Assembly: GCA_008501785.1 (NCBI GenBank)
Contig: QQUD01000633.1
Span: forward strand, 1-6,164
Length of the DNA stretch: 6,164 nt
Direction: 5' to 3'
Source of the DNA: Chloroflexota bacterium
GTDB taxonomy: Bacteria > Chloroflexota > Anaerolineae > Promineifilales > Promineifilaceae
A program made the position numbers and the translations under genes. Shown here piece by piece: positions 4,973 to 6,164 of this stretch (positions are counted from its first letter, which is position 1; every line of letters starts with the position of its first letter). Under the pieces are notes generated by a model. That model ran no database searches and was not told the DNA's origin. It saw only the letters and a list, made by a program, of their open reading frames with translations.

Positions 4973-6121
4973 ATGAATTCGCGTGAACGTGTTTTAACCG
5001 CACTCAACCATCAAGAACCAGACCGGATACCATTTGACCTCGGCGGCACAGGCGCAACCGGTATCCATATGACAGCTTACAGCAATCTGCGTCGCCACTT
5101 GGCATTGCCAGACGTGAATGTTCGCTGTGAGGACATTATCCAGCAGTTAGCGGTGGTTGATGAAGATGTGGCTGACCGGCTGCAAACAGATTGCCGCAAT
5201 GTGGCTCCGCGATCTTCGGCCATTTACAAAATGGATTTCCGTGATGAGGGGCGTTATTCAGCCTATACCGACGAGTGGGGCATTGATTGGCGCATGCCCA
5301 AAGAGAAAGGATTTTACTACGACATGCATCGCCACCCGCTCAAGACTGCTGAATCTGTAGCAGATGTGCAAGGATATGTTTGGCCTGATGCAAGAGACCC
5401 GCACCGCTTTGCGGGTCTACGTGAACGAGCCAAGGCGGTTCATGAGCAAGGCAAGATTGTCATCTTGGGGGGCTTGAGTGCAGGCGTCACTGAAATGCAT
5501 TCCTGGCTACGCGGGTATGATACTTATTACACAGATTTTTATTTTCAACCTGAATTGTCTGAGTATTTGATGGACAAGGTGGTGGAATTGAAGATGGCGT
5601 ACTGGGAACGTGCTTTAGCAGAAGCAGGTGAGTTTGTAGATGTGGTGATGGAGGCGGATGATATGGCGGGACAATTACGGCCGTTAATCTCCCCCGCCAC
5701 CTACCGCCAATTCATCAAACCGCGCCACACAAAGCTGTTCTCATTCATCAAAAAGCAAGCGGATGTGAAGGTGTTTTTTCATAGCTGTGGGGCGTTACGG
5801 CCGTTAATCCCCGACATCATCGAATCTGGTGCAGATATTTTGAACCCAGTACAAAAAAGTGCTGCGGGCATGGATTTGGTCGAGCTGAAACGAGATTTTG
5901 GCAAGGATGCCGTGTTCTGGGGTGGTGGGGTAGACACACAGCACGTCTTTGGCAACGGCACACCAGCCCAAGTGCGCGATGATGTGAAAGAAAGCATTGA
6001 CGCACTGGCCAATGGCGGCGGCTGGATTTTCGGCACCATTCACAACACGCAGGCCAATGTGCCGCCAGAAAACTTCATGGCGATGTGGGAAACTTTGCAA
6101 GAACTTGGAAGCTATCGATAG
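4973..6121 (+). CDS. UroD-superfamily corrinoid-dependent methyltransferase (MtaA/MtbA/CmuA relatives)
   Basis: A 382-residue TIM-barrel protein of the uroporphyrinogen decarboxylase superfamily, in the branch that transfers methyl groups to or from corrinoid proteins rather than the heme-pathway enzyme. It begins with the canonical MNSRERVLTALNHQEPDRIP. Candidate metal ligands are H270 and C272 in FFHSCG, with acidic residues E227, D229 and D230 in VMEADDMAG. Later family segments are DILNPVQ (288-294) and TIHNTQANVPPEN (355-367). The third cysteine used for zinc by MtaA/MtbA is not visible where expected; T355 to H357 occupy that area, so zinc binding, if present, differs. ATG 4973 follows GAGGAG (4961-4966) by 6 bp. 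The corrinoid protein at 2921-3574 is the obvious partner. It could be the substrate demethylase or the acceptor-side enzyme; the window cannot decide. Confidence 0.9.
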   Translation: MNSRERVLTALNHQEPDRIPFDLGGTGATGIHMTAYSNLRRHLALPDVNVRCEDIIQQLAVVDEDVADRLQTDCRNVAPRSSAIYKMDFRDEGRYSAYTDEWGIDWRMPKEKGFYYDMHRHPLKTAESVADVQGYVWPDARDPHRFAGLRERAKAVHEQGKIVILGGLSAGVTEMHSWLRGYDTYYTDFYFQPELSEYLMDKVVELKMAYWERALAEAGEFVDVVMEADDMAGQLRPLISPATYRQFIKPRHTKLFSFIKKQADVKVFFHSCGALRPLIPDIIESGADILNPVQKSAAGMDLVELKRDFGKDAVFWGGGVDTQHVFGNGTPAQVRDDVKESIDALANGGGWIFGTIHNTQANVPPENFMAMWETLQELGSYR

Positions 6122-6164
6122 AAAAGTGCAGAAAAGTGGAGGGCGATTCATCGCGGAGCGATTT
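6121..6164. repeat. Window-edge repeats after the methyltransferase gene
   Basis: Two GAAAAGTG units (6121-6128, 6131-6138) are spaced 10 bp apart. They are followed by GCGAT-TC-ATCGC (6143-6154), a small inverted repeat, and a second GCGATT (6158-6163). The words CGATT and CATCGCG are also the halves of the arm of the palindrome at 3789-3854, where TCCT separates them, so this may be the beginning of a related element cut by the window edge. Confidence 0.35.

Noticed and set aside
4973..6121. Annotation as heme-pathway uroporphyrinogen decarboxylase (HemE)
   Set aside because: The protein has an HxC metal motif, the NSRERVLTALNH start and a corrinoid-protein neighbour, all typical of the methyltransferase branch; no other heme gene is present.

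Overview
The window looks like a bacterial metabolic island from an environmental anaerobe or facultative anaerobe. Moderate GC, many short intergenic palindromes and degenerate GCTGA-type tandem repeats, plus a corrinoid protein and a UroD-type methyltransferase beside sugar/polyol enzymes, are the mix I would expect in Chloroflexota (Anaerolineae/Caldilineae-like). That placement is an inference from style; there is no rRNA or marker gene to test it.

Layout. (1) Bases 1-1474: the 3' part of a short-chain dehydrogenase/reductase gene (its start lies before the window), followed 2 bp later by a TIM-barrel sugar phosphate isomerase/epimerase. (2) Bases 1475-1683: a gap with a nine-codon mini-ORF and a folded RNA region whose long hairpin competes with a terminator-like hairpin. 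(3) Bases 1684-3574: a Gfo/Idh/MocA oxidoreductase and, 85 bp later, a corrinoid (B12-binding) methyl-carrier protein, probably one transcription unit. (4) Bases 3575-3853: a convergent gap holding two unrelated palindromic elements, one apparently sitting inside the loop of a terminator, and a doubtful small membrane peptide on the minus strand. (5) Bases 3854-4741, minus strand: an AraC-family regulator. (6) Bases 4742-4972: a divergent control region with a 27-bp interrupted palindrome, a promoter candidate and an octamer-built hairpin in the leader. (7) Bases 4973-6121: a UroD-superfamily methyltransferase. (8) Bases 6122-6164: the edge of what may be another palindromic repeat.

How the genes may work together. 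The corrinoid protein and the UroD-type methyltransferase are the two standard halves of a cobalamin-dependent methyl-transfer system. They flank an AraC regulator and lie beside three enzyme classes (SDR, Gfo/Idh, TIM-barrel isomerase) that typically oxidise and rearrange sugars or inositols. A coherent hypothesis is a substrate-induced pathway that removes a methyl group from an O-methylated sugar, polyol or similar compound and then oxidises and isomerises the carbon skeleton. The substrate is not visible from sequence, and no corrinoid reductive activator or second methyltransferase is present in the window.

Two sequence-level patterns cut across the genes. GCTGA-based 7/8-mer arrays stop directly at the ribosome binding sites of three genes. 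The palindrome ACGGCCGT occurs five times in coding DNA, in three different reading frames.
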